NCBI RefSeq assembly: GCF_000688255.1
Contig: NZ_JHYS01000011.1
Span: 1 to 64,000 of the forward strand
Length of the DNA: 64,000 nucleotides
Source of the DNA: Simplicispira psychrophila DSM 11588
GTDB taxonomy: Bacteria; Pseudomonadota; Gammaproteobacteria; Burkholderiales; Burkholderiaceae_C
Direction of reading: 5' to 3'
The notes below the pieces were generated by a model. It made no database searches, was not told the DNA's origin, and saw only the letters and a list, made by a program, of their open reading frames with translations. Shown here in pieces: positions 1 through 7,977 of this stretch; position 1 is the first letter of the stretch; each line of letters begins with the position of its first letter. The translations under genes and the position numbers were made by a program.

Positions 1-209
1 TGCGCCAGTACCTGCCCAAGGGAGGCGACCTGAGCATTTACAGCCAAGAGCAGCTTGATGCGATTGCTGATGAAATCAACCACCGCCCCAGAAAGGGGCT
101 GGGGGTACGATCGCCGCTGGCCGTGTACCGTGAGTTACTGATCAACAGTCCGCAGCACTCCACCCTCATTCACTGAAATCCTGGGTGTTGCACTTCACTT
201 TTGAATCCG
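1..209 (+). mobile_element. Right end of an IS30-family insertion sequence (cut by window start)
   Basis: The transposase tail below is followed by a short non-coding stretch that looks like the right terminal repeat of IS30-type elements (GGGTGTTGCACTT at about 182-194). The element starts before the window, so its left end and target duplication cannot be seen. The exact right boundary (about 205-209) is an estimate. Confidence 0.6.
3..176 (+). CDS. IS30-family transposase, C-terminal fragment
   Basis: The open frame enters from the window start and gives 57 residues before the stop at 174-176. The segment RQYLPKGGDLS, then QLDAIADEINHRPRKGLG, is the conserved end of the IS30 DDE integrase core: the glutamate of the DDE triad and the following NxRPRK motif. 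It would catalyse cut/copy transposition of its own element. The missing part is due to the window edge, not visible decay. It lies in an accessory stretch with other mobile DNA, left of the tRNA-Gly integrase. Confidence 0.85.
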   Translation, partial: RQYLPKGGDLSIYSQEQLDAIADEINHRPRKGLGVRSPLAVYRELLINSPQHSTLIH

Positions 210-390
210 CCGAGTCATGATGGCTATCGAGAGCAATCGGAACAACTCACTGGGGCGAAGCGGGGAGGGCGTCAGCCAATCCACGTCTCGAAAATGGCTG
301 GAAACAGCGCAACAGAAAGATCAAGCTCTGGTCGCCAGTATTTTGGCAGCGGACTGCCTGACAGGCAGGTCTCGGCCAATGGTAGTCTAG

Positions 391-1068
391 TACTACAGCC
401 GTAGATTTTGCTCAGGTGGAATGCACCCCCGACGCCGGTAATGGCACAGCTGTGCCCGGCGCTGATGGCGCCTGCGCCAAGCAGACCAGCGCAGGATATG
501 GGCTGCCCCCTGAGATGTGCACCACAGCAGCCTTGACAGCAGGCGCCTGAGTTCGGGCACGCTCAGCGCTATCAGCTCTGGGGGCGCTTTTTTTTGGCCT
601 GTACCCGCAGCGCCACCAGCACTGCGTGTGCCAGCAGCGAGAGCGTAATGTGTCGGTACCAGCCCTGCCAGCGGCGCACCTCGTAGTGATCGAGCCCGCA
701 CTCGCCCTTGGTGGCTTCAAAGCCCACCTCGATCTCCCAGCGCCGTCCTGCAACCGGCGCAAGGTTTGTGGTGCTGGCCTTATCGCGGGGGAGGCATACA
801 CGACCTAGTACGCATGCTCGCTCTTCTCGCCCAGGGATCTGCGCACCAGCAGGTAGTGCCCCCAGCGGCGCTCCTGCTCATCAAGCTGCAAGCGCCACAG
901 CGCCACAGCGCCACAGCGGCACCAGCGCCCAGTCATACAGCCGCTCGCCCTTGGCACCCGCGCCTGCCGACAGTCGCTGCCAAGCGCTCGCCGGTTGCGC
1001 CTGTGCGATGGCCTGGGCGCTGGTGTAGTGCGGCCCTTGCCACCTGAGCAAAATCTACGGCTGTAGTA
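391..1068 (-). mobile_element. Internally deleted IS701-type element with perfect terminal inverted repeats and 4-bp target duplication
   Basis: A 29-bp sequence at 391-419 (TACTACAGCCGTAGATTTTG...) is repeated exactly in inverted orientation at 1040-1068. Both ends are flanked by CTAG (387-390 and 1069-1072), which fits the YTAR 4-bp target duplication known for the IS701 family. The body is only about 680 bp, whereas autonomous IS701 relatives carry a transposase of about 400 residues, so a large internal part (the transposase N-terminal half) is missing. It could still be mobilised in trans because both ends are intact. Confidence 0.75.
412..1038 (-). pseudogene. IS701-type DDE transposase remnant (C-terminal half, frameshifted)
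   Basis: Reading the minus strand across frames gives a recognisable transposase C-terminal half: ERLYDWALVPLWR, then [21 protein letters not shown], then the DDE glutamate region [20 protein letters not shown] and [16 protein letters not shown], then SVPELRRLL and WSAWRRRHQ near the end. The pieces lie in at least three frames and an in-frame stop interrupts after EHAY, so no full protein is made. The N-terminal half is absent. Identification is by recalled family motifs. Confidence 0.7.
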
Positions 1069-1336
1069 CTAGGCGCACTACCGCGCGGCAGCCGATGGCT
1101 TGGGCATAGCGCTGCACGCTGCGCAGTGACGGCGTGGCCTTGCCGCCTTCCAAACGGGCTACAACACTTTGCGTCGTGCCCATGCGCTGCGCCACTTCAC
1201 CTTGGGTTAAGCCGGCACGGGCGCGGGCGGACACCAGCTCATGGCCCATCTCGAATTCGTCGGCCAGCGCGTCATATTCAGCGCGTACAGCCGGGTCCGC
1301 CAGCAGGTTTTGTTTGAGCGCTTTCAGTGTTTTCAT
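1055..1336 (-). CDS. XRE-family antitoxin, HigA-like, C-terminus replaced by IS end
   Basis: This 93-residue protein has a helix-turn-helix of the Cro/C1 type at about residues 36-90 (ARAGLTQGEVAQRMGTTQSV, then ARLEGGKATPSLRSVQRYA). As in HigA-type antitoxins it probably neutralises the toxin encoded upstream and represses their shared promoter. Its start overlaps the toxin stop by 4 nt (1333-1336, ATGA), as expected for a coupled toxin-antitoxin pair. The last five codons (LVLQP) and the stop are read from the CTAG duplication and terminal repeat of the adjacent IS701-type element, so the native tail was lost. The HTH core is intact. Confidence 0.85.
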   Translation of the reverse strand: MKTLKALKQNLLADPAVRAEYDALADEFEMGHELVSARARAGLTQGEVAQRMGTTQSVVARLEGGKATPSLRSVQRYAQAIGCRAVVRLVLQP

Positions 1337-1611
1337 GTCGTGGCCTCCAATCGTTTCAGGGCGGTTGTTATCGCACTTCGGGGCGTGGTCTGCGTCTTTT
1401 TGATGAACACATGCAGCACCAGCAAGCGGCGGTCTTGCACGGCGGCATACACGGCGCGGGCGATTCCATCACGGCCCTGCATTCGCATCTCCCACAGCTT
1501 GCTCTCCAGCGGGCGGGCGTGCGGCAGTCCAACACGCTGCGGGCCGAACTCCTCCAGCATCTCCGCAATACGCAAAAAATGCGCTTGCATATCGGCTGGC
1601 AGCGCCAGCAA
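1333..1611 (-). CDS. RelE/HigB-like (Gp49-type) toxin, N-terminus probably frameshifted
   Basis: Residues such as LWEMRMQGRDGIARAVYA and LLVLHVFIKKTQTTPRSA are typical of the phage Gp49/HigB-like mRNA-cleaving toxin family. The intact frame here starts at an internal Met and gives 92 residues, short of the usual 105-115. The expected N-terminus (MQTWTVTLAPASR) can be read from an ATG at 1657, but in a different frame that ends in a stop at 1613-1615; a one-base shift near 1618 would join it to PELLALPADMQ. The gene may therefore be a pseudogene unless an internal start yields function. It is followed by its antitoxin with a 4-nt overlap. Confidence 0.7.
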   Translation of the reverse strand: MLALPADMQAHFLRIAEMLEEFGPQRVGLPHARPLESKLWEMRMQGRDGIARAVYAAVQDRRLLVLHVFIKKTQTTPRSAITTALKRLEATT

Positions 1612-1740
1612 TTCAGGCTCTGCTAGCGGGTGCTAGTGTCACTGTCCAAGTTTGCATATGATAGCTATTTTGCGATATTCAACGGACTGCATGGCTTGCT
1701 GCATTACTGACCACACGGTCAGCAGCGCCAGCAATTGCTA

Positions 1741-1801
1741 CTTATTTAATAGCTGCTAGCGCTTTCATCTAAAGGGCTATAGGCCGATTTGGCTTGTATT
1801 T
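1741..1801 (+). repeat. Dispersed AATAGCTGCTAGCGC repeat, copy at integrase 3' end
   Basis: AATAGCTGCTAGCGCTTTC is followed by AAAGGGCTATAGGCC. It is one of the best copies of a family found at least eleven times in the window. It supplies the last 14 or so codons and the stop of the integrase gene on the minus strand. A weaker piece (TGATAGCTATTTTGCG) lies nearby at 1658-1674. Confidence 0.8.
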
Positions 1802-3098
1802 GCGCCACCTTGGTGACCAACGGGATGACCTCCGCACCGACACGCAGGCGGTCGAGGTAGTCGGCCCATGTCTGCATCATGGCGCGGCGCTGCTCCATGT
1901 ATTCGGCGCGGTCGTAAGCACCACCCAGTGCGCCCTTCTTGCCGTGGCCAAGCTGCGCCTCCACCATATCGGCGTCTATGCCCGTCATTCTTTCGGCAAT
2001 CATGGTTCTGGCCATTGCCCGAAAACCGTGGCCTACATGGTCATCACTGCCAAAGTCCATACGCTTTAAGGCGGCGTTGATGGTGTTGTCGGACATAGGA
2101 CGCAAACTGGAGCGAGCACCGGGGAATACATAGCGCCCGCTGCCGGTCAGTGGTTGCAACTCTTTCAAGGCGGCAATCGCTTGCTTGGCCAGCGGAACAT
2201 GGTGCTGCCTGCCGTTGACCTTCTCATTCAAGGTGCGCTTCATGCTGGCGGGCGGTATGGTCAGCATGGCTTTGTCGAGGTCAATCCATGTCCATTCCAT
2301 CGCTCGGATATTGCCGGGACGCTGAAAGAAAAGCGCGGCCAGCCGTAGCGCTATCTTGGTGGTCGGACTGCCGTTGTAGCTATCCATGGCACGCAGCAGT
2401 GCCGCCACTTTTTCCGGCTCCAGCACAGCAGCAAAGTGTTTCGCTATATGAGGTCTCAATGCCCCTCTCAGGTCGGGCGCAGGGTTCTGTTCTATCCGAC
2501 CCGTCTGCACGGCATACCGCAATACCTGCCCCGCCATCTGCTGCAAGTCGTGCGCCGTGCTCAATGTGCCCTTGGCTTCCACCTTCTGCAAGGCTGCCAA
2601 CACGTCCTTTGTCTTGATTTCCTCCAATGGCTTGCGCCTGAGTTCGGGGAACAGATATAGCTCGTTCATGCGCAGCCATTTGCGGGCGTGACCTTCACTC
2701 CAGCCAGAGGCTTTGTTCTGATGGAACTCACGCGCCACAGCTTCGTAGGTATTGGTGGATGCCACTTTGGCGGCGTGCTTGTCATCTTGCTTGGCGGTGC
2801 TGGGGTCAACGCCTTGGGCCAGTTGCTCTTTGGCGCGCTTGCGGGCTTCGCGGGCCTGCGCCAGCGACACGGCGGGATAGACGCCGATGGATAGCGTCTT
2901 CTGCTTGTCGTGCATCCGGTAAGCCATGCGCCAATATTTACCCGCTGCCTTGATGTGCAGATACAGCCCTTGGCCATCGCTGTGCTTGTCGCCAACAGAT
3001 TTGCCGCTGTGCTTGGCGCTCTTGATAAAGGTGTCGCTCAGTGCCACGGTGCGCCCCTGGGTAGATTTGTTGGTATCTGGTTTGTTGGTATCTGCCAA
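1746..3098 (-). CDS. P4-type tyrosine recombinase (integrase)
   Basis: This 450-residue site-specific recombinase would insert and excise the island at the neighbouring tRNA-Gly gene. The N-terminal DUF4102 arm-binding domain (about 20-110) contains DGQGLYLHI, YWRMAYRMHDKQKTLSIG and the VYPAVSLAQAREARKRAKE stretch. A core-binding domain follows, then the catalytic domain with arginine in FFQRPGNIRAMEW, the HGFRAMARTM box and the tyrosine in GGAYDRAEYMEQRRAMM. Start: a stop lies directly upstream, so TTG at 3098 is the earliest start. The C-terminal residues KSAYSPLDESASSY are encoded by a dispersed repeat. The gene reads away from the tRNA, as usual for P4-like islands. Confidence 0.93.
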   Translation of the reverse strand: MADTNKPDTNKSTQGRTVALSDTFIKSAKHSGKSVGDKHSDGQGLYLHIKAAGKYWRMAYRMHDKQKTLSIGVYPAVSLAQAREARKRAKEQLAQGVDPSTAKQDDKHAAKVASTNTYEAVAREFHQNKASGWSEGHARKWLRMNELYLFPELRRKPLEEIKTKDVLAALQKVEAKGTLSTAHDLQQMAGQVLRYAVQTGRIEQNPAPDLRGALRPHIAKHFAAVLEPEKVAALLRAMDSYNGSPTTKIALRLAALFFQRPGNIRAMEWTWIDLDKAMLTIPPASMKRTLNEKVNGRQHHVPLAKQAIAALKELQPLTGSGRYVFPGARSSLRPMSDNTINAALKRMDFGSDDHVGHGFRAMARTMIAERMTGIDADMVEAQLGHGKKGALGGAYDRAEYMEQRRAMMQTWADYLDRLRVGAEVIPLVTKVAQIQAKSAYSPLDESASSY

Positions 3099-3120
3099 CT
3101 ACCAACAAAAGTACCAACAA
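3067..3120. repeat. Four copies of TTGTTGGTA, two direct and two inverted, at the integrase start
   Basis: TTGTTGGTA occurs at 3067-3075 and 3082-3090 (15-bp period) and its complement TACCAACAA at 3100-3108 and 3112-3120 (12-bp period). The position between the tRNA 3' end and the integrase start suggests arm-type integrase sites or autoregulatory sites. The first two copies are also translated as a TNKPDTNK-like repeat in the integrase N-terminus. Confidence 0.6.
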
Positions 3121-3164
3121 AATGATGGGCTTCCATGAAGCCCCGTGACATTGCGTGAGGCAAC

Positions 3165-3199
3165 AAAAAAGCCCCGCTCCTATGAAAGAGGGGGCTTTT
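3165..3199 (-). terminator. Rho-independent terminator downstream of tRNA-Gly
   Basis: On the minus strand a GC-rich stem (AAAAGCCCC pairing with GGGGCTTTT, arms at 3191-3199 and 3167-3175) runs into a T tract from 3170 to 3165. It lies 33 bp beyond the tRNA 3' end and separates tRNA transcription from the integrase. Confidence 0.75.
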
Positions 3200-3231
3200 G
3201 ATGCGGTATGACGCGGCCTGAAATGACGATT

Positions 3232-3305
3232 TGGAGCGAGTAGTGGGAATCGAACCCACGTTATTTGCTTGGGAAGCAAGAGTCCTACCATTGAACGACA
3301 CCCGC
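3232..3305 (-). tRNA. tRNA-Gly (anticodon CCC)
   Basis: The 74-nt sequence begins GCGGGTGTCGTTCAATGGTA and ends with encoded CCA. The acceptor stem GCGGGTG pairs with TACTCGC apart from wobble, the T arm contains GGTTCGATTCC, and the anticodon loop TTCCCAA gives CCC, reading GGG codons. It resembles the tRNA-Gly(CCC) family in size and loop. The 3' end is the presumed attachment site of the adjacent integrase. No second copy of the 3' end was seen in 1-3100, so the other island end is outside the window or lost. Confidence 0.93.
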
Positions 3306-3315
3306 GAAGCTCCAA

Positions 3316-3345
3316 ATTATAGGGCTGATTACTTCTGAATATCAC
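3316..3345 (-). promoter_or_regulatory. Putative promoter of tRNA-Gly
   Basis: TATAAT lies at 3321-3316 on the minus strand, 10 bp upstream of the tRNA 5' end. A weak -35 (GTGATA) is about 18 bp further upstream, inside the end of gabD. Confidence 0.5.
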
Positions 3346-4822
3346 CCAAGCACAGGTACTTGATCTCGACATAGTCGTCCATGCCGTAGTGCGAGCCTTC
3401 GCGGCCTAGGCCGGACTGTTTGACGCCGCCAAAAGGCACATGCTCGGTCGCCAGAATGCCGACGTTGATGCCAACCATGCCGTATTCCAGTGCTTCGCCA
3501 ACGCGGAAAATACGGCCAACGTCGCGGCTGTAGAAGTAGCTGGCCAAGCCAAACTCAGTGTCGTTGGCGGCGGCGACCACTTCTTGCTCGGTCTTGAACT
3601 TGAACACCGGCGCGAACGGGCCGAAAGTTTCTTCGCGCGCGCACAGCATATCGGCGGTGGCATTGGCAATCACCGTGGGCTCAAAGAACTGGCCTGATCC
3701 CAAGCTGGACAGGCGTTTGCCGCCGACCAGCACTTGACCGCCTTTGGCGATGGCGTCTTCAACGTGGCGCTGCACTTTGTCCAGCGCAGCCTCTTCGATC
3801 AGCGGGCCTTGGTTGACGCCGTCTTCAAAGCCGTTACCGACTTTGGCGGTTTTGACCTTGGCGGCAAACTTGGTGACGAACTCGTCGTACACGCCCTCTT
3901 GCACGTAAAAGCGGTTGGTGCAGACGCAGGTTTGGCCGGCGTTGCGGTACTTGCTGGCAAAGGCGCCTTCCACCGCGCTGTCGATGTCGGCATCGTCAAA
4001 GACGATAAATGGGGCGTTGCCACCGAGTTCAAGCGACATTTTTTTGATGGATGGCGCCGATTGCGCCATCAGGATGCGACCGACTTCTGTCGAGCCGGTA
4101 AAGCTGATGTGGCGCACCACTGGGCTGGTGCACAGCACCTTGCCAATGGCAATCGAGTTGTCAGCATCGGCGCTCAAGATGTTCAGTACACCGGCCGGAA
4201 TGCCAGCGCGCATCGCCAATTCGCACGCAGCCAAGGCGGTCAGCGGCGTCAGTTCGGCCGGCTTGATGACCACGGTGCAACCTGCCGCCAGCGCTGGCGC
4301 CACTTTGCGCGTGATCATCGCTAGTGGGAAATTCCAGGGTGTGATGGCGGCGCAGACGCCAATCGGCTGCTTGAGCACCATCAGGCGGCGGTTGTTGTCG
4401 AACTGTGGCAGCGTTTCGCCGTTGACGCGCTTGGCTTCTTCGGCAAACCACTCGACAAAACTGGCACCGTAGGCGACTTCGCCCTTGGCCTCGGCAAACG
4501 GCTTGCCCTGCTCGCTGGTCATGATGCGTGCCAAGTCGTCAGCGTTCGCCATCAGCAGCTCGTACCACTGGCGTAGTAGGGTGCTGCGCTCTTTGGCGGT
4601 TTTGCTGCGCCAAGCCGGCCAAGCAGCGTTGGCGGCGGCAATCGCGGCTTCTGCGTCTGATCCGCCTAGGTTGGCCACGTCGGCCAAGTGTGCGCCGGTG
4701 GCTGGGTCGTTCACGGCAAAGCGGCTGCTGCCGGGCAACCAGGCGCCATTGATCAGGGCGTCGGTCTTGAGCAGACTGGGGTCTTTGAGCTGGGTAAGGG
4801 GAGAGGAAGGAGATCTGGTCAT
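3329..4822 (-). CDS. gabD: Succinate-semialdehyde dehydrogenase, NADP-dependent
   Basis: This 497-residue aldehyde dehydrogenase oxidises succinate semialdehyde to succinate, the last step of 4-aminobutyrate breakdown, in the cytoplasm. Family signatures are the cofactor segment ITPWNFPLAMITRKVAPALA, the general base in MSLELGGNAPFIV, and the catalytic cysteine in YRNAGQTCVCTNR; the second cysteine two residues later is typical of GabD. The ending FGGVKQSGLGREGSHYG is also GabD-like. Length matches the family (about 480-500). The start is ATG 4822 with GAGGA about 10 bp upstream. No gabT or regulator is adjacent; the 67-bp gap to the AsmA gene may carry its promoter. Confidence 0.93.
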   Translation of the reverse strand: MTRSPSSPLTQLKDPSLLKTDALINGAWLPGSSRFAVNDPATGAHLADVANLGGSDAEAAIAAANAAWPAWRSKTAKERSTLLRQWYELLMANADDLARIMTSEQGKPFAEAKGEVAYGASFVEWFAEEAKRVNGETLPQFDNNRRLMVLKQPIGVCAAITPWNFPLAMITRKVAPALAAGCTVVIKPAELTPLTALAACELAMRAGIPAGVLNILSADADNSIAIGKVLCTSPVVRHISFTGSTEVGRILMAQSAPSIKKMSLELGGNAPFIVFDDADIDSAVEGAFASKYRNAGQTCVCTNRFYVQEGVYDEFVTKFAAKVKTAKVGNGFEDGVNQGPLIEEAALDKVQRHVEDAIAKGGQVLVGGKRLSSLGSGQFFEPTVIANATADMLCAREETFGPFAPVFKFKTEQEVVAAANDTEFGLASYFYSRDVGRIFRVGEALEYGMVGINVGILATEHVPFGGVKQSGLGREGSHYGMDDYVEIKYLCLGDIQK

Positions 4823-4889
4823 ATGGGGGAGTCCTCGGGGCGGATGGAACAGAGAAGCCGCTTCAGGCTGCGCCGACGGCTACTAGAGT

Positions 4890-7289
4890 TTATTGCGGGG
4901 CGTACAGCTTCGGATCCAGCTTGTCGGCCCGAGCTGGTGGTGAAGCCGGTGCGGCAGAGGCGGGCGACGGGGGCGTTTTGTGCGCTGGGGACGGCGCTGC
5001 GCGCACCTCCTCGGGTGCGGGCCGGGTTGCTGCGCCGGCGGGACCTGCCTTCACGGCGGCGGTGGCCCGTGCCATCAGCCGGGCGCAGTGCGCGTCGTCG
5101 TCAGCGGCTGGCACGGTGATGGGCACCAGCGCCAGCGCAGCCGGCGCTACCGCTGCCGCGACCACGGCGGCACCGGCGCGCAGTAGCAGCTGGCCAGGTT
5201 CGATACCCACTTGGGGGTTGGCAAAAGATCCGCGCACATACAGCGGCGTGCGCAGTGACAGAAATTTCCACTGCAGCGATTCGGGCTTGATGCGCAGGTC
5301 GATGTATTCATGGTGCATGTCGATGGTACCTACTGCTTCGACAATGGTTTCGTTGGTGCTGAGCTTGGCGCTGCGCGTTTGCGCGATACCGTTCTTGACC
5401 GACAGGTCAGCCACCGCGCAGCGCAGATGCACTTCGTGGTTTTGACCAAACAGTTTGGCAACGATGACACTGCCCAAGTTGAGTGCTGCCAAGTCCAGCA
5501 ACTGCTTGCTCAGCGTGCCGTCGCGCACATACAGCCGCGCTTCGCCGGTGGCCGTGCCCAGCATGTCGGCTACCGAAGCGCCTTGGCCGTTCAGGGCTAG
5601 GGCGCCGTCCATACGGCCCAAGCTTTTTTTCGTCAATTCCACTTTGGGAAACAGCGCTGAGAGCTTGAGCCCCTCGACCGTGCTGCGCACCTGCGTCTGC
5701 AAGGGATCGGTGCGGCTGTCGAGCAGCACCTGCGCATTGATTGCGCCCTGTGCCACGCCAAAACGCAACGGGTCCAGCTTCAGTCTGGCGTTGTCAAGCA
5801 CGGCATGCATGCTGAGGTTTTCCAGTGGCAGATTGCTGGTGTCAATGATCTTTTCGCCCTTGAAAACGATGTCGAGGTCCATGGCGTTCCAGCGCTCCGT
5901 GTCGAACTTTTGGTGGGGCAGCACTTTGCCTGGGGGCGGCGGCGGGGTGTCCTTGGCTGGTGCGCCAGCGGGTGTGCCCAACGTTGGCCCGAGGTCGGCC
6001 AGACGCAGGGTGTTGGAGTGCATCTTGCCAGTGAGCTTGGGGCGTGGTTTGCCTGAGGTATAGGTCAACTCCCCGTGTAGATCGCTTTTGCCGAGCGTGC
6101 CATGGAAGTCTTGGTAATGCCAAGTGGCATGCTGTGGTGTGAGGTCGCCCACCACTCGGCCTTTGGTGGTGTAGGGCGGAGTATGGGGTAGCACCAGACC
6201 GCTGAGCGCATACAGGTCGGCCATGCTGGCCCCCGACAGTGCCACCTGCAAGTCCATGCCTGCCAAGGCCGTGGGGTTGGCCAGTGTGCCTTGCACTTGC
6301 ACCCGCGTGTCGCCGGCATGTGCATTGAACTGCAGTGGGTAGTCCAGCACCTTGCGGCGCAAGCTCAGCAAGTGGCCGGCCTGCCCTTCTCCGGCCACAG
6401 CGGCCTTGACAAAACGCCCCTGGAATTTGAACTGCACCCCATAACGCGGGGCTGTACCTGGGTCCGCTGTGTCCGCTGGGGGGGCGGCGGCAGAGCCAGA
6501 TTGGGCTGGCGCTGTGTCATCCAGGGTGTCCACCTGGGCGCGCAGCGCCAGATCCTTGATGCCATCGGCATAGGCCGCCTGACCTTCGTGTACTTGCAGC
6601 TGATCGACGGTGACGTTCCAAGGATTGGAACTTTCAGGTGCGGCTTGGCGTGGCGTGAAAGTCCAATTGTTGCGGCCATCGGCCAGACGTGCCAGTGCTA
6701 CGTCCGGGGCGCGCAGCACCACCGTGCCCAAGGACAGCGTGCGCTTGAGCAGGGGCAGCAGATGCAGCGAAACGTTGGCTTCTGCAGCCCTGGCCATCGG
6801 TAATGCACTGTCTGTTGGCGTGTCGCTGGGGGCCGGCAGGAGGGCTGCGTTTTGATTGTCTGTTTTTTTCCTCTCGGTGGTAGCTGTGGGTGTGGCAGGA
6901 GCCAGAGCGGGCGGTGTGTCGCGTGCATCGGGGTCGTCCAGGGCGCCCTGTGCGCCAAAGTCGGCGCGGTTGCCCAGCACCAGCTGCTGCGCATGCACCG
7001 TGACGCCGGGTACCCAGCGCTGCCAGCCGGTCCCCAGGGGCTGGGGCCATTGCCAGTCGGCGCTCAGATTGCCTTCGATGGCAAAGTGGCGGCCGGTGAT
7101 GTCGCTGACTTTGGCGTTGATCCAGGGGCGCGATCGGTTCCAGTCCCATTGCGACACCACCAGCAGCACCGTGAGCAGCAGTACCAGTACGGTCACCAGC
7201 ACACCCGCTGCCCACCGTCCTGCGCGATGGGCAGCGGGTGCAGAACCGGTGTTCGGTGGCGCTGGAGTTGTCTGCAGGATGGAAGGCAT
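4890..7289 (-). CDS. AsmA-family envelope protein
   Basis: This protein of about 799 residues has an N-terminal membrane anchor (about 25-47, WAAGVLVTVLVLLLTVLLVV), a WDWNRSRPWI segment and a DITGRHFAIEGNLS motif typical of AsmA proteins. The long middle is a beta-rich repeat (AsmA/TamB-like) predicted to sit in the periplasm. Near the C-terminus is DLSVKNGIAQTRSAKL and KPESLQWKFLSLRTPLYVRG, the AsmA_2 domain. Relatives take part in lipid transport between membranes. The tail (last 90 residues) is Pro/Ala-rich and low complexity. ATG 7289 is preferred over TTG 7295. It stands alone; an exact substrate cannot be stated. Confidence 0.85.
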   Translation of the reverse strand: MPSILQTTPAPPNTGSAPAAHRAGRWAAGVLVTVLVLLLTVLLVVSQWDWNRSRPWINAKVSDITGRHFAIEGNLSADWQWPQPLGTGWQRWVPGVTVHAQQLVLGNRADFGAQGALDDPDARDTPPALAPATPTATTERKKTDNQNAALLPAPSDTPTDSALPMARAAEANVSLHLLPLLKRTLSLGTVVLRAPDVALARLADGRNNWTFTPRQAAPESSNPWNVTVDQLQVHEGQAAYADGIKDLALRAQVDTLDDTAPAQSGSAAAPPADTADPGTAPRYGVQFKFQGRFVKAAVAGEGQAGHLLSLRRKVLDYPLQFNAHAGDTRVQVQGTLANPTALAGMDLQVALSGASMADLYALSGLVLPHTPPYTTKGRVVGDLTPQHATWHYQDFHGTLGKSDLHGELTYTSGKPRPKLTGKMHSNTLRLADLGPTLGTPAGAPAKDTPPPPPGKVLPHQKFDTERWNAMDLDIVFKGEKIIDTSNLPLENLSMHAVLDNARLKLDPLRFGVAQGAINAQVLLDSRTDPLQTQVRSTVEGLKLSALFPKVELTKKSLGRMDGALALNGQGASVADMLGTATGEARLYVRDGTLSKQLLDLAALNLGSVIVAKLFGQNHEVHLRCAVADLSVKNGIAQTRSAKLSTNETIVEAVGTIDMHHEYIDLRIKPESLQWKFLSLRTPLYVRGSFANPQVGIEPGQLLLRAGAAVVAAAVAPAALALVPITVPAADDDAHCARLMARATAAVKAGPAGAATRPAPEEVRAAPSPAHKTPPSPASAAPASPPARADKLDPKLYAPQ

Positions 7290-7391
7290 AAGCAAGGCAG
7301 CGGTGACGCAGGTGGGGCAGGATGGGCCATGCTAGTCCGCGACAAGTGCTTGCAACAGGCTTGTGGCCGCAGTTGTGCTGGATTGGCGCGG

Positions 7392-7518
7392 TTGTCCTAC
7401 AGTGCCAGCGTGCTGCTCAGGGCTTTTTAGAATCGGTGATCCATGCAGGCCGCCCTGTCTTGGCCTGTTGCAGTCCTGCGCGATGGCGTATCCCAATGGC
7501 ATGGCCGTTTGTCCTACA
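7392..7518. other. Two TTGTCCTACA motifs upstream of the receiver gene
   Basis: TTGTCCTACA occurs at 7392-7401 and 7509-7518 in the 270-bp gap between the AsmA gene and the receiver protein. A related CGTCCTACA lies at 27314-27322 upstream of the BON lipoprotein. Function is unknown; it may be part of a promoter class, or chance. Confidence 0.25.
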
Positions 7519-7560
7519 AAAGAGCCGTTTTTTTAGCGTCAAGATGGCAAACTTATCGCC

Positions 7561-7977
7561 ATGCGCTGCTGCGTGGCTTGTTCAATGCACCCGAGAAATG
7601 ACACCTTGCGTATCCTGTACGTCGAAGACAACGAAGAATTGAGAGAAACCATCGCCATGCTGATGGAGGAGGAAGGGCGCTACATCACGAAATGTGCCAC
7701 GGCCGAGGCTGCTCTGCAGCTGGATGCGCAACAGCCTTTCGATGTGTTGTTCACGGATGTCAGCCTGCCCGGACTCTCAGGCACGGAGCTGGCACGTCGC
7801 GTGCTGGCCAAGAACCCGCAGCGCTGGGTGGTGCTGTGCACGGGCTACCAGTTTGGCAGTGCCATTTCTGCCCTGGGACCGCATGTGCGTTGCCTGGTCA
7901 AGCCGTTTGAACTGGAAGAGCTGGAGGACTTGCTGGTGGAAATCCAGACTGCCCTAAAAACGTCCCCGGCCCTCTGA
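7561..7977 (+). CDS. Single-domain response regulator (REC only)
   Basis: This 138-residue protein is almost entirely a CheY-like receiver: the acidic pair in LRILYVEDNEELRE, the phosphoacceptor aspartate in VLFTDVSLPGLSG, a Thr in VVLCTGYQF and the lysine in CLVKPFELEELEDL. There is no output domain, so it should act by protein contact or phosphorelay. It converges on the REC-histidine kinase gene, overlapping its 3' end by 24 bp, which suggests they belong to one signalling pathway. Start is uncertain: ATG 7561 or ATG 7585; neither has a clear ribosome binding site. Confidence 0.85.
   Translation: MRCCVACSMHPRNDTLRILYVEDNEELRETIAMLMEEEGRYITKCATAEAALQLDAQQPFDVLFTDVSLPGLSGTELARRVLAKNPQRWVVLCTGYQFGSAISALGPHVRCLVKPFELEELEDLLVEIQTALKTSPAL

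Noticed and set aside
201-404. A 67-codon frame between the two IS elements
   Set aside because: No ribosome binding site, no recognisable motif, and it ends inside the IS701-type end.
3232-3305. Reading the tRNA as anticodon UCC
   Set aside because: Folding with a five-bp stem and seven-base loop TTCCCAA puts CCC at 34-36; UCC would need a shifted loop.
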